Source: Pseudomonadota bacterium (GTDB lineage: Bacteria; Pseudomonadota; Alphaproteobacteria; Rhizobiales; Xanthobacteraceae). From it: a DNA stretch of 35,111 nt. The stretch is from positions 1 to 35,111 of the forward strand of contig JAKAHJ010000005.1 of assembly GCA_021815055.1 (NCBI GenBank). Direction: 5' to 3'. Shown one piece after another: positions 1 through 9,551 of the stretch. The notes under the pieces are model-generated. The model saw nothing but the letters and a program-made list of their open reading frames with translations. It had not been told where the DNA came from and did no database searches. A program made the translations under genes and the position numbers. Within the stretch, counting starts at the first letter, position 1; every line of letters starts with the position of its first letter.

Positions 1-297
1 GCCATTCGGCGAAGCTTTCGCCGGTCCCGGCTGAAATGGCGGCAAACGAGTAATAAGGTGCAGCGCAATAATTTTCAGCAATCCGTCACGCGAATCGCTT
101 AGCCTTCGGTCCATGGCGGTTCGTGCAGTACGGATCGAGAGACCATCGGGTCAGTCGGGACCGACACCCTCCCGGATGCTGCCCTCCGCGCCGCCTCGCG
201 CACATTCCATCACCGTCGATGCCCCATCGGGCCGCTCGAAAGCGCGGGCCCGCCGATGTGCGCGTTCATTGTCCCGTCCACCAGAAGGATCAGGCCC

Positions 298-1032
298 TTG
301 GCTAAGAACCTCGCGAAGAAGAGACGTCGTCACGAGCGCCAATTCGGATCAGCCGAGATCATCAACTTCCAGGACTCCAAATTCGAAAGCGAGCGCGCGC
401 TGCCGCCGATCAAACCGCTCAACCCGACCCAGGCGGACTATCTCGATGCTCTTCGCAAACATCCCCAGGTGATCGTCCTCGGGCCGGCGGGCACCGGCAA
501 GACCTGGATCGCGGCCACCCACGCCGCCGATCTCTATCGCAACCGGCACATCGACAAGATCGTCCTCACGCGGCCGAACGTGCCCTGCGGGCGCTCGCTC
601 GGGTTTTTCCCGGGAAGCCTCGAAGACAAATTCGCGCCCTGGGCGGTACCGGTCGCGGACGCCATCAAGGAGCGCATCGGCAAGGCCGCCTACGACATCG
701 CGCTTAAGCATGGGGCGATCGAGCTCGTGCCGTTCGAGGTCATGCGCGGGCGCTCCTGGCGCAACGCCTTCGTGCTCCTGGACGAGGCGCAGAACGCGAC
801 GCCGGCCGAGATCAAGACCTTCCTCACCCGCATCGGCGAGGATTGCACGATCGTCGTCAACGGCGACATCAGCCAATGCGATCTCGATCGCGGCAGCGGC
901 TTGCGTGTGGTGATCGACTTGATAGCCGCGCAGGATCTGCCGGTGCCGGTCATCGAATTTACGCAGCGCGACATCGTACGCTCCGGGCTCTGCGCCATGT
1001 GGGTCAAGGCCTTCGATCGGGCGCAAATCTAG
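298..1032 (+). CDS. PhoH family protein (P-loop ATPase)
   Basis: Walker A 'VIVLGPAGTGKTWIA', 'LTRPNVPCGRSLGFFPGSLEDKFAPW', Walker B-like 'AFVLLDEAQNATPAEIKTFLTR' typical of PhoH proteins. TTG start at 298 with upstream GAAGGA preferred; ATG at 256 in the same frame is an alternative. Confidence 0.88.
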   Translation: MAKNLAKKRRRHERQFGSAEIINFQDSKFESERALPPIKPLNPTQADYLDALRKHPQVIVLGPAGTGKTWIAATHAADLYRNRHIDKIVLTRPNVPCGRSLGFFPGSLEDKFAPWAVPVADAIKERIGKAAYDIALKHGAIELVPFEVMRGRSWRNAFVLLDEAQNATPAEIKTFLTRIGEDCTIVVNGDISQCDLDRGSGLRVVIDLIAAQDLPVPVIEFTQRDIVRSGLCAMWVKAFDRAQI

Positions 1033-1097
1033 GCCCTGCGGCACGGATAGAGCGGCGCCCAATTCCGCGCTATAGAACATGGCGTTCTCAGCGTCCT

Positions 1098-1119
1098 CCC
1101 TCCCCTGACCGGGGGAGGG
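1098..1119. repeat. GC-rich intergenic palindrome
   Basis: CCCTCCCC-tgaccg-GGGGAGGG between phoH-like (ends 1032) and hydrolase (starts 1143). Confidence 0.6.
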
Positions 1120-1142
1120 TCCATCCATGCACGAGATCGACC

Positions 1143-2075
1143 ATGAGTCCCGCCGGAAGCGCCGTTTCGCTCGATCCCGAACACGTTGTGGCGACCGAGC
1201 CGGTCGCCGGATCCCCCTACCCAGTCCATCTCATGTATGTCGAAATGGCCGACGGGGCCTATATCCCGATCGGCCTGCGCAAGCCGGAAGGGGCGGGACC
1301 GTTTCCCATCATCCTGTGCGCCACCGGCAATGGCGGCGGCGGCATGCGTATGCTGCGCGATCACGTGCAGAGCAAGAGCTACACGCAGGATCGGCTTCTC
1401 GAGAACGGCTATGCGGTGGCCTGGATGCGCTACCGTGCCGAGGTCGATTACGCCTATGACCGGATCGGCAGGCTCATCGAGTCCGGGCGCCAGGGCCGAC
1501 AATTGTTCAACCGCGGTCCGTTGGAATACGAGGATGCCATCGCGGTGGCCGAATATGTGAAGACGCTTGCCTATATCGACGGCGAGCGGATCGGCTATAT
1601 CGGCGTCAGCCATGGCGGGGAAATGGCGCTCAAGATCGCGTCCGAATATCGCGGCTTCCGGGCTTTCGTCGCGAGCGAGCCCGCGAGCCATGAATTCCTG
1701 CGGCTGAAGCCCGATAATACCGCGCATGTCGATCCCGCGACCGGTCTGCTCAATGTCGAGAAGATGCTGATGCGAGAGGCCGCCAAAGTCCGCCCGCGCA
1801 TCACGGAGGATGTCGCGAAAGCGCGCGTCGCCACCATTGCCACGCCGTTTTTCGTGCAGGGCCGCGACAGCGACGAACTGCAGGGCATCTTCCGCGTGAG
1901 CTACGATCTCCTGCACGAGGCGGGCAAGGATGCGTTCTGGAAAAGCTATGACCACGACGTGCACGGTTTCGTTTATCCGGTGCGCAACCCCGATGGCGGT
2001 TACACGCCCGACGCGGTCCAGCGCGAAGCGGTGGCGGACGTCATCGCGTTTTTCGACAAATATGTGAGGTCCTAG
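1143..2075 (+). CDS. Alpha/beta hydrolase (prolyl oligopeptidase / dienelactone hydrolase-like)
   Basis: Nucleophile elbow 'GYIGVSHGGEMAL', late His in 'SYDHDVHGFVYP'. ATG 1143 is in frame within the longer ORF 843..2075, whose N-terminus overlaps phoH and is implausible. Confidence 0.8.
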   Translation: MSPAGSAVSLDPEHVVATEPVAGSPYPVHLMYVEMADGAYIPIGLRKPEGAGPFPIILCATGNGGGGMRMLRDHVQSKSYTQDRLLENGYAVAWMRYRAEVDYAYDRIGRLIESGRQGRQLFNRGPLEYEDAIAVAEYVKTLAYIDGERIGYIGVSHGGEMALKIASEYRGFRAFVASEPASHEFLRLKPDNTAHVDPATGLLNVEKMLMREAAKVRPRITEDVAKARVATIATPFFVQGRDSDELQGIFRVSYDLLHEAGKDAFWKSYDHDVHGFVYPVRNPDGGYTPDAVQREAVADVIAFFDKYVRS

Positions 2076-2243
2076 CTCCGGCATATTTCGCGAGCCTCGA
2101 ACGGTATCGGAACCGGCGCGGAACTTTGCGGCGCGGCCCCCGTTCTAGACCCGAGCGCAATGTCCGATGCTCACGCAGACGTGAATGTGAACCCGCGCCT
2201 GGCGTGCCATCACCTCGTGCGCGATTGGCCGAAAGGTTCTGGC

Positions 2244-3581
2244 ATGAAAAGCAAGCGTCTCCTCACAATCGGCGCGTTCGCCGCGGCGCTCGGCCTGGTC
2301 CCCCTCGCCCTCGCTCTCGGCGTCGCCGAGGCCCGGGTGTCCCGCTCGGATCTCGCCTTATTCGCCGGCGTGGTCGAACTGGTGCAGCAACATTACGTCA
2401 AACCGGTTGGCACCGGCGAACTGACCAAGGATGCTCTCAAGGGCATGCTCACGCGTCTCGATCCGCATTCCGATTTCATGGACGAGCGGGAGTTCAAGGA
2501 ATCCGAAGCGGATTTGTCCGGTGAGTTCGGCGGCCTTGGCATCGAAATTACCGAACAGGGCGGAATCCCCAAGGTGATCTCGCCGATCGACGGTACGCCG
2601 GCGGCCGAAGCCGGCATCCAGCCCGGCGATATGATTGCGGCCATCGACGGTGCGAGCACCCAGGGCGTGAGCCTTACCAAGATCGTGCGCACGCTGCGCG
2701 GCAAGCCGGGCACCGACGTCACGCTCACTCTCGTCCGGAGCACGAAGAAAACCATCAAGGTCACCGTCACCCGGCGCGTCATCCATGTGCAATCGGTGAA
2801 ATCAAAGCTCGAACCGGAGAGCGTCGGCTATGTGCGCATCACCCAATTCGGCGAGACCACGCCGGCCGATGTCCGGAATGCGCTGACCAATCTCAAGCAG
2901 CAGAGCGGCGGCGATCTCAAAGGCCTCGTGCTCGACCTGCGCGACGATCCCGGCGGGCTGCTGTCGGCCGCCGTCGATGTTACCGGCGATTTCGTCAGCG
3001 GCGGCACGGTGGTTACGATCCGCGGGCGCGACGCGGACGACGATCGGACCTTCAATGCGCCGGTCAATGCGACATTGCTGCCGCAGCAAACGCCGATCGT
3101 GGTGCTGATCAACGGCGCGTCCGCGTCGGCCTCCGAGATCGTCGCCGGCGCGCTGCAGGACCGCAAGCGCGCGACCGTCATGGGCACCCAGAGCTTCGGC
3201 AAGGGCTCCGTCCAGACCATCATTCCGCTCAACGGCCACGGCGCGGTGCGGCTGACGACCGCGCTCTACTACACGCCGAGCGGGCGCTCCATCCAGGGCA
3301 AGGGGATCACCCCGAACGAGACGGTGGAAGTACCGAAGGACCAGCAGATCGCGGGCGGCTTCATGCTGCGCGAGAGCCAATTGCAGGGGGCTTTCCACAC
3401 CCCCCGCGCGCTGGGCAAGCAGCCGCCGCAAGAAAAGGAAGGCGCGCCGGGCGCAACGGCCAAAACGGAGTCGGCGCCGATCAAGATCGATCTGATCGGC
3501 ACGGAGCAGGACGCGCAGCTTAAAGCCGCGCTCGCCTATCTGCGCCGCAGCGGCGGAGCGACCACGGGGACAAAACCCTAG
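2244..3581 (+). CDS. S41 family peptidase (C-terminal processing protease, CtpA-like) with PDZ domain
   Basis: Signal peptide 'MKSKRLLTIGAFAAALGLVPLALALG', PDZ region 'GGLGIEITEQGGIPKVISPIDGTPAAEAGIQPGDMI', catalytic 'NGASASASEIVAGALQD' and 'GTQSFGKGSVQTI'. Confidence 0.92.
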   Translation: MKSKRLLTIGAFAAALGLVPLALALGVAEARVSRSDLALFAGVVELVQQHYVKPVGTGELTKDALKGMLTRLDPHSDFMDEREFKESEADLSGEFGGLGIEITEQGGIPKVISPIDGTPAAEAGIQPGDMIAAIDGASTQGVSLTKIVRTLRGKPGTDVTLTLVRSTKKTIKVTVTRRVIHVQSVKSKLEPESVGYVRITQFGETTPADVRNALTNLKQQSGGDLKGLVLDLRDDPGGLLSAAVDVTGDFVSGGTVVTIRGRDADDDRTFNAPVNATLLPQQTPIVVLINGASASASEIVAGALQDRKRATVMGTQSFGKGSVQTIIPLNGHGAVRLTTALYYTPSGRSIQGKGITPNETVEVPKDQQIAGGFMLRESQLQGAFHTPRALGKQPPQEKEGAPGATAKTESAPIKIDLIGTEQDAQLKAALAYLRRSGGATTGTKP

Positions 3582-3614
3582 GCGCCCGGTATCTGCGGCT
3601 GACCCCTGACACGC

Positions 3615-3649
3615 CGAAATCCGCCCCGGTGCCGCCGGGGCGGATTTCG
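3615..3649. terminator. Perfect 15-bp stem / 5-nt loop hairpin between convergent genes, probable bidirectional terminator
   Basis: CGAAATCCGCCCCGG-tgccg-CCGGGGCGGATTTCG, between the ctpA-like stop (3581) and the minus-strand phosphoesterase stop (3678). Confidence 0.65.
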
Positions 3650-3677
3650 CTTTCGATACGATGCGGGCGCTACACGC

Positions 3678-4940
3678 CTACATATGGAACATGTCCGACA
3701 TCACCGCCGTGGTCTTGTCGCAGGCGTGATTGAGACAGGGCAGCCCGAAGCCGGCCTCGAGCGATCGCAGCAGCGAGAAGTGGGTATAATACCTGTTGCT
3801 CTCGGCGGCGCCGGTCGCATAGTTGGTATCGACGATCATGACGATCTTGTTGGTATTGGGCGCGTAGCTGTAATCGTTCTCATCCCACAGGATCACGATG
3901 GCGTTCTTGCCCGGCTTCCACGCGGGCGAGCGCTTGATCGCCGTGACGAGGCGTTGCACCGCCACGTCACCCCGGTGAATCAGGGCCGGGTTGGTCCCCT
4001 TCTGCGTGCCGTCGCTCTTGGGATTATAGTTGCAAAACGCGCCCGCATTGCCGCGCCCATGCTGGTCGTTGCACTGGTTCGGCGCGATGAACAGGAAGTT
4101 CGGAATGTCGCCGCTTGCCAGGTCGGCATAAAGTCCGCGTGCGCCGTCGAAATCGACGGAATTGGCCAGGCTGTTGCCGTTCTGGGCGCCATCCTGGGTG
4201 CTTTTGAAGTAGACGAACGGATTGTGCTTGGAGGCATAGAGCGCGACGACATCGGCCTGCGTCAGCGGCGGATTCTGCGCCGGATCGATTTTGCCGAAGC
4301 GGGTTTTATCCGTGTAGACGCCGTCGGCATAGTTGACATTGTTGGCGCCGGTCAGCGGCAGGCTTTCCTGATAGCTCTTCCAGGTCAGGCTCTTGGCGAC
4401 GAGTTGGTCGGCGATGGTCTTGCCGACGATCGTCGAATCGACCGGATAAGTATGAATCCCGTCGATATTGATGAGACCGGGCGCGCCCTGGGCTTCATTG
4501 GTCGTATCGATTTTCGGCGTGGCCGCGTCCTTGCCGGTGCCGGCGATCGGGCAGATGTCGCCGGTCGGCGGATTGTCGGTATTGGCGACGCCGGTCGCCA
4601 GATTGGGCTTGCACGAACCGTTGTGCCAGTCGGGATTGTGGTCGCTGTGCACGCCGAAATTCGAGCCGCCGACGACTTCGAGATAATTGGTCAGGCTGGG
4701 ATGCGCGACCGCAAAATATCGCGTCGCCAAGTGGCCGCTTTTGGCCAGCGCATTGATGAACGGCGCGTTCGGATTGTCGATGATCTGCGCGTAGCTCTGG
4801 TTTTCCATCATGATGAGGAAGACGTGATCGAGCTTCGGAATGCCGGTCGGCACCGGTCCTTCTGCCGCGACGGCGTTCCCTGCGAGCGCCGTGGCCAGCA
4901 ATCCCGCGGCGAGACTCAATTTCCTGCTGAACATGATCAT
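3678..4940 (-). CDS. Secreted phosphoesterase family protein (acid phosphatase / phospholipase C-like)
   Basis: 'KLDHVFLIMMENQSYAQIIDNPNAPFINALAKSGHLATRYFAVAHPSLTNYLEVVGG', 'IVILWDENDYSY', N-terminal signal 'MIMFSRKLSLAAGLLATALAGNAVAAEG'. Start taken at 4940 rather than 5015. Confidence 0.85.
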   Translation of the reverse strand: MIMFSRKLSLAAGLLATALAGNAVAAEGPVPTGIPKLDHVFLIMMENQSYAQIIDNPNAPFINALAKSGHLATRYFAVAHPSLTNYLEVVGGSNFGVHSDHNPDWHNGSCKPNLATGVANTDNPPTGDICPIAGTGKDAATPKIDTTNEAQGAPGLINIDGIHTYPVDSTIVGKTIADQLVAKSLTWKSYQESLPLTGANNVNYADGVYTDKTRFGKIDPAQNPPLTQADVVALYASKHNPFVYFKSTQDGAQNGNSLANSVDFDGARGLYADLASGDIPNFLFIAPNQCNDQHGRGNAGAFCNYNPKSDGTQKGTNPALIHRGDVAVQRLVTAIKRSPAWKPGKNAIVILWDENDYSYAPNTNKIVMIVDTNYATGAAESNRYYTHFSLLRSLEAGFGLPCLNHACDKTTAVMSDMFHM

Positions 4941-5173
4941 CCCCTGTGTCGAGGAGGCCGCGGCCGTTCGATCGGCGTTTCGGCCTCCGGTTACCAAGCG
5001 AGGGCGGCCTACCACGGCGCTTTTGACGCTCTCGTGTCAGGCAAATGACGCGGCCCAGTTCTTCGCCTGCGACGAAAGGCGGTAGCGCTCCCGCATCCGA
5101 TTGAATACGAAATGAAAGGGCGGGAGCGATCGAGCCGGCGGCGTCTTCACAGCAAAATGCTGACGGACGAATT

Positions 5174-6208
5174 CTAGCCTCGCACCGCCTCGGCAAGCTC
5201 ACCGAATACCGCGAACACGAAGGGCTTGCGTTCGAGGTTGAAGGCCTCGACCGCGCGGGCGTTACGGTTCACTTTCTCCCAGGCCTCGGCCACGCGCGCG
5301 AGGCGCGGCTTTTCGCCCTCCCCGCCGGCAACCTGCGCCGACAGCCAGTCATTGACCAGGTCCATGAAGGCGGCGAGCGTCGCCGGATCGGTGCCGCCGA
5401 GCGCATCGCCGAGCGCGTGCAGCGCGAGCGGATCGGGATCTGGCAATTGCGCGAACAGGTCGAGGATGCGCCGGCGCAGGGCGAGCGCCGCCCCGTCGAG
5501 CAGGGCGAGCGCGCGGCCGACGCTGCCGCCCGCGGCATGCGCGGCCTCCTGCAATTCGGGATCGTCGGCATCGCGCCCGGTAGCGGCGGCGGCCGCGGCG
5601 GCAACATCGTCGTCGCCAAGCCCCCGCACCAGCAACCGCCGGCAGCGCGAGCGGATCGTCGGCAATTCGCGGCCGGGCGAATGGCTGACCAATAGCAGCA
5701 GCGTGCGCGGCGGCGGTTCCTCCAGCACCTTGAGCAGCGCATTGGCGCCTTCGCGCCCAAGATCGTCGACTGCATCGACGATGGCGACGCGCCAGCCGCC
5801 CTCGCCCGCTGTCGAGCCGAAGAACGACACCGTGCGCCGGATGTCCTCGACGCGGATAACGGTGTAGAGCTTGCCGGTGTCGGGGTTGATGACGCGCTCG
5901 ATCGCCTTCAAATCATGTTGCGCCTGCACTGCGATGCGGCGCGCCACCGGGCGATCGGGATCGAGCGCAAGCGACGTCGCGCTCTGCACCGCTGCCGCCG
6001 CGGGATCGGGATGCGCCAGCACGAAGCGCGCGAGCCGATAACAAAGCGTCGCCTTGCCGATGCCGGGTGGCCCGCCGATCAGCCAGGCATGCGGAATGCG
6101 CGTGCTCTTGTAGGCATCGAGCAAAGCCCGCTCGGCCTGCGCGTGGCCAAACAAGACATCGGTTTCGCGCGGCAGTTTGACCGCGCCGTCGTTGGTCTCT
6201 CCGCTCAC
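5174..6208 (-). CDS. holB: DNA polymerase III subunit delta'
   Basis: 'LFGHAQAERALLDAYKSTRIPHAWLIGGPPGIGKATLCYRLARF', 'ANALLKVLEEPPPRTLLLLVSHSPGRELPTIRSRCRRL'. 4-bp overlap with tmk. Confidence 0.92.
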   Translation of the reverse strand: MSGETNDGAVKLPRETDVLFGHAQAERALLDAYKSTRIPHAWLIGGPPGIGKATLCYRLARFVLAHPDPAAAAVQSATSLALDPDRPVARRIAVQAQHDLKAIERVINPDTGKLYTVIRVEDIRRTVSFFGSTAGEGGWRVAIVDAVDDLGREGANALLKVLEEPPPRTLLLLVSHSPGRELPTIRSRCRRLLVRGLGDDDVAAAAAAATGRDADDPELQEAAHAAGGSVGRALALLDGAALALRRRILDLFAQLPDPDPLALHALGDALGGTDPATLAAFMDLVNDWLSAQVAGGEGEKPRLARVAEAWEKVNRNARAVEAFNLERKPFVFAVFGELAEAVRG

Positions 6209-6870
6209 GGCGCCGTTTCCTCGGCGATGCGCGCAAGCCGCGGCCGCAAGCGCTCGTCGACCACCGCCCAGATGCGTTCGGCAACGACGTTGCGCGGCGC
6301 GCGCCCGTCGATCGTCACGATGCGATGAGGTTCGCTCTTGGCAACCGCCAGATAGGCGTCGCGCAGCCGCTCGTGGAATTCGACGGATTCCGACTCGAAG
6401 CGGTCGACGTCGTTGTCGCCGCGCCGGTGATGCGCGCGCGCGAGCCCGACCGTTGCCGGCACATCGAGCAGGATCGTGAGCTCGGGCACGGCCTCACCGA
6501 CCGTGACCCGTTCGAGCCCGCGGATCAGCCGGGTATCGACCTTTCCGAGCGCGCCTTGATAGACGCGGCTGGAATCGATGAAGCGGTCGCTGATCACCCA
6601 GCTACCGGATTTCAACGCCGGAAGGATGGTGTGGCGCAAATGGTCGTCGCGCGCGGCCGCGAACAGGATCGCTTCGGTCTCCTCGCCCAGCGGCTTGACC
6701 ATGCCAGATAACAGGATATGGCGGATGATCTCGGCGCCGGGAGAACCGCCGGGCTCGCGTGTGAGTACGACCGGCACGCCGACAGAGCGCAACCGTTCGG
6801 CCAGCGTCTTGGCATGGGTGGACTTGCCGCTGCCCTCACCGCCCTCGAAGGTGATGAAATGTCCGCGCAT
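6205..6870 (-). CDS. tmk: Thymidylate kinase (dTMP kinase)
   Basis: 'MRGHFITFEGGEGSGKSTHAKTLAERL', 'VVLTREPGGSPGAEIIRHILL', 'VISDRFIDSSRVYQGALG'. Confidence 0.95.
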   Translation of the reverse strand: MRGHFITFEGGEGSGKSTHAKTLAERLRSVGVPVVLTREPGGSPGAEIIRHILLSGMVKPLGEETEAILFAAARDDHLRHTILPALKSGSWVISDRFIDSSRVYQGALGKVDTRLIRGLERVTVGEAVPELTILLDVPATVGLARAHHRRGDNDVDRFESESVEFHERLRDAYLAVAKSEPHRIVTIDGRAPRNVVAERIWAVVDERLRPRLARIAEETAP

Positions 6871-6930
6871 GAAATCAAGTCTCGGCCGCCGAGCTCCGTC
6901 CCGCCGCAGCCGCGGAGCGGTGAAAATGGA

Positions 6931-8151
6931 TCATAGCCGCTCGGCCCCGGCGCGGAACAGCGCAATCACCATTTCGGTCACGGCGTCGAAGGCGCGCTGC
7001 GACAGTGTGCCTTTCGGCACGCTTTGAGCGGTCTTCAGCGGCATGGTGAGGATGACCTTGTCGTTGCGCCAAACTTTCAGATTACCGACCGGCTGGCCGG
7101 CTGCCACCGGGGCCGCCACGGGGCCGGTGTAGATGATACGTGCTATCACTTTGTCGCCGCCCGCCTTCGGCAGCATCACCTTGACGGCGCCTTTCGCGAC
7201 CAGCGGCACGTGGCCGCTCGCCCCGCCGAAGACCTTGGCATTGCCGATGGTCTGGCCCTCGGCGAACAGGATGCGTTGTTCGAAGGTGCGGAACCCCCAT
7301 TCCAACAACTTCTTTGCGTCCGCGCCGCGCTCCTTGGCCGTCTTGAGGCCATTGACCACCACGATGAGACGCAGTCCGTTCTGCACGGCGGAGCCGACCA
7401 GGCCGTAGCCAGCTTCTTTGGTGAAGCCGGTCTTCAGGCCGTCGGCGCCGATATCCATGGTGAGAAGCGGATTGCGGTTGAGCTGCCGGATCTTGTTCCA
7501 GGTGAACTCACGCTGACCGAACAGCTTGTAGAAATCCGGATAGTCCAGGATGATGTGACGCGTGAGCATAGCGAGCTCGCGGGTCGTCACTTTCTCGTTC
7601 GGGTCCGGCAGTCCGTTGGAATTGGTGAAGACGGATTGCGTGAGCCCGATCTCGCGCGCGCGTTTTGTGAGTTTGGCGCCGAAGGCGGACTCGTTGCCGG
7701 CGAGCGCCTCGGCGAAGACGATGCAGGCGTCGTTGGCGGACTGGATGATCATGCCGTGCAGCAGCGCGTCGACGCTGACCCGGCTGTGGATGGCGGCGAA
7801 CATGGTCGAGCCGTGCGAGGGCGCGCCGCCCTTGCGCCAGGCATTTTCGCTGACGGTGTATTCGTCGGTGAGCTTGATGCGGCCATGCTTGAGTTCGTTG
7901 AACACATATTCGGCCGTCATCAGCTTGGCGAGACTGGCCGGAAAAATCAGCTTGTCAGCGTCGCGCTCGTAAAGCACGCCGCCGTTTTCCGCATCGATCA
8001 GGATGGCATGCGGGGCCGCGACCTGCGGCTCGTCCTTCTTCGGCGGATCTTTTTTTTGTGCAAGGGCCGCCGGAATGGCCACGACGGCGGCGGCGAACCC
8101 CGCGATCGCGGCGGCGCGCAGCCAGCGTCCGATCTGAATAGGCCTCAACAT
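6931..8151 (-). CDS. D-alanyl-D-alanine carboxypeptidase (penicillin-binding protein, DacA/DacC family)
   Basis: S11 motifs 'IFPASLAKLMTAEYVF', 'SANDACIVFAEALAGN', 'DGLKTGFTKEAGYGLVGSA'; signal peptide present. Confidence 0.94.
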   Translation of the reverse strand: MLRPIQIGRWLRAAAIAGFAAAVVAIPAALAQKKDPPKKDEPQVAAPHAILIDAENGGVLYERDADKLIFPASLAKLMTAEYVFNELKHGRIKLTDEYTVSENAWRKGGAPSHGSTMFAAIHSRVSVDALLHGMIIQSANDACIVFAEALAGNESAFGAKLTKRAREIGLTQSVFTNSNGLPDPNEKVTTRELAMLTRHIILDYPDFYKLFGQREFTWNKIRQLNRNPLLTMDIGADGLKTGFTKEAGYGLVGSAVQNGLRLIVVVNGLKTAKERGADAKKLLEWGFRTFEQRILFAEGQTIGNAKVFGGASGHVPLVAKGAVKVMLPKAGGDKVIARIIYTGPVAAPVAAGQPVGNLKVWRNDKVILTMPLKTAQSVPKGTLSQRAFDAVTEMVIALFRAGAERL

Positions 8152-8232
8152 CGTGGTCGCTCTTGCCGTCCGGCCAGCGCCGAACGCGCAGTCGTGACGA
8201 AGAATGGCGCTGGTGTGGCGGAAAAATGCGGC

Positions 8233-9111
8233 TCAGTAAAGGCCGCGTCCGCCCATGAAGCCGGCGGGGCCGGCATCGCGGACCGGCGCATAGGCCGACA
8301 CCGGCGAGACTGCCGGTTCTTCCGTCGCAGCCGATGGAGGCTCGGCGACAGCGACCTGGCTCGCACCCTCGCCCAACCGGTAAGGGCGCTCAGGCGGCTG
8401 CGGTACGGCGCCGCGCATGCCGCTCATGCGTCGCGGATCGAAATAAACCGGAACATAAGGCTTGCTGGACGCGACCATCACCGGCGCCTCCGCCGGGGTG
8501 CCTTCGCGCAGCGTGGCGAGCAGCTTGCGGTCGTCGGAGCCCTGCAACGGGGCCCGGCCGACATAATCAACTTTCACTCTGGTGACGCCGTGGCCGTAGA
8601 AGCCGAGCAGTTTCGCGGTTTTCACCGACACGTCGATCAAGCGGCCGCGCGCGAAGGGTCCGCGGTCGTTGACCCGCACCACGATCGATTTGTGGTTCGC
8701 AAGATTGGTTACCCGGGCATAGGACGGCAGCGGCATGGTCGGATGCGCGGCCGAAATCGAATCCTTGTCGAATATCTCGCCATTGGCGGTGTAGCGGCCA
8801 TGGAAATCGCTGCCATACCAGGAGGCGTAACCGGTGGCGGTGTAATTCGGGTCGTCTTCGGGAACATAAACGCGCCCGGCCACCACATAGGGCTTGCCGA
8901 CGCGGTAGACCCCGCCGCCTTTCGGTACCGGCTCGCCCGGCTCCACGACGCGCGCACTGGCGGCCACGCCATAACGCGGATCAACCCTGCCGGACAGACC
9001 TCCGGAACAATTGGCCAGCACGAGGCAGCCGAGCGCAAGCGCCCCCAGACGCGTCAAAGCGCGCAAGCCGCCCGTCCCCTGCAATCCACCCATCCGCTTT
9101 CTGGTCCCCAT
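8233..9111 (-). CDS. rlpA: Septal ring lytic transglycosylase RlpA family lipoprotein
   Basis: 'TGYASWYGSDFHGRYTANGEIFDKDSISAAHPTMPLPSYARVTNLANHKSIVVRVNDRGPFARGRLIDVS' (DPBB/RlpA core); lipobox-like 'LVLANCSGG'. Confidence 0.93.
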   Translation of the reverse strand: MGTRKRMGGLQGTGGLRALTRLGALALGCLVLANCSGGLSGRVDPRYGVAASARVVEPGEPVPKGGGVYRVGKPYVVAGRVYVPEDDPNYTATGYASWYGSDFHGRYTANGEIFDKDSISAAHPTMPLPSYARVTNLANHKSIVVRVNDRGPFARGRLIDVSVKTAKLLGFYGHGVTRVKVDYVGRAPLQGSDDRKLLATLREGTPAEAPVMVASSKPYVPVYFDPRRMSGMRGAVPQPPERPYRLGEGASQVAVAEPPSAATEEPAVSPVSAYAPVRDAGPAGFMGGRGLY

Positions 9112-9551
9112 TGCGACCGGCGTTAAGCATACCCTGTCAAGGCGATTCCGGGAACCTGCCGCCGTTACCCAAGGTAAACGATTGGTTCCTGCCGACCTTG
9201 GCCGGTTCCCCCGCAGACCCCGGGATAGCGAAGCCCATGTTCCCTGGCAAGCGCCGTGGCTGCGACGATCGGCCTAGGTTGCAAGGCACTATCCCGCCCC
9301 GCGCTGAAGACCACCGAACGACTTGCGCGCGTCGGCGTCCAACCGGCGGGCACAAATGACCGGCTTTTGAATTGATGTCCCGAGGTTCCCGCCCCCTCGC
9401 CGCTGGATTACGGGGAAGATGACCATAAATCGCTCGAGCAAGAGACCTTATCGTCTCATTTTTCCTCTGCGGAATTAGAATCCGTCCACCACTGTCCGAA
9501 GCTCTGGAACTGGCTATTCGGCAAGTTCCGCCGCCAGGCTCGAATGCGATC

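Noticed and set aside
1-255. Possible end of an upstream gene and ORF 113..472
   Set aside because: Several frames give short plausible tails and none carries a recognisable C-terminus; ORF 113..472 overlaps phoH and is motif-free.
7024-9126. 700-aa + strand ORF across the dac and rlpA genes
   Set aside because: Antisense to two well-supported genes and the gap between them; composition is low-information, typical of GC-rich shadow ORFs.
9506-9527. GGAAC...GTT upstream of glgP as a second EcfG promoter
   Set aside because: Spacing is about 13 nt rather than 16-17, so it does not fit the consensus.
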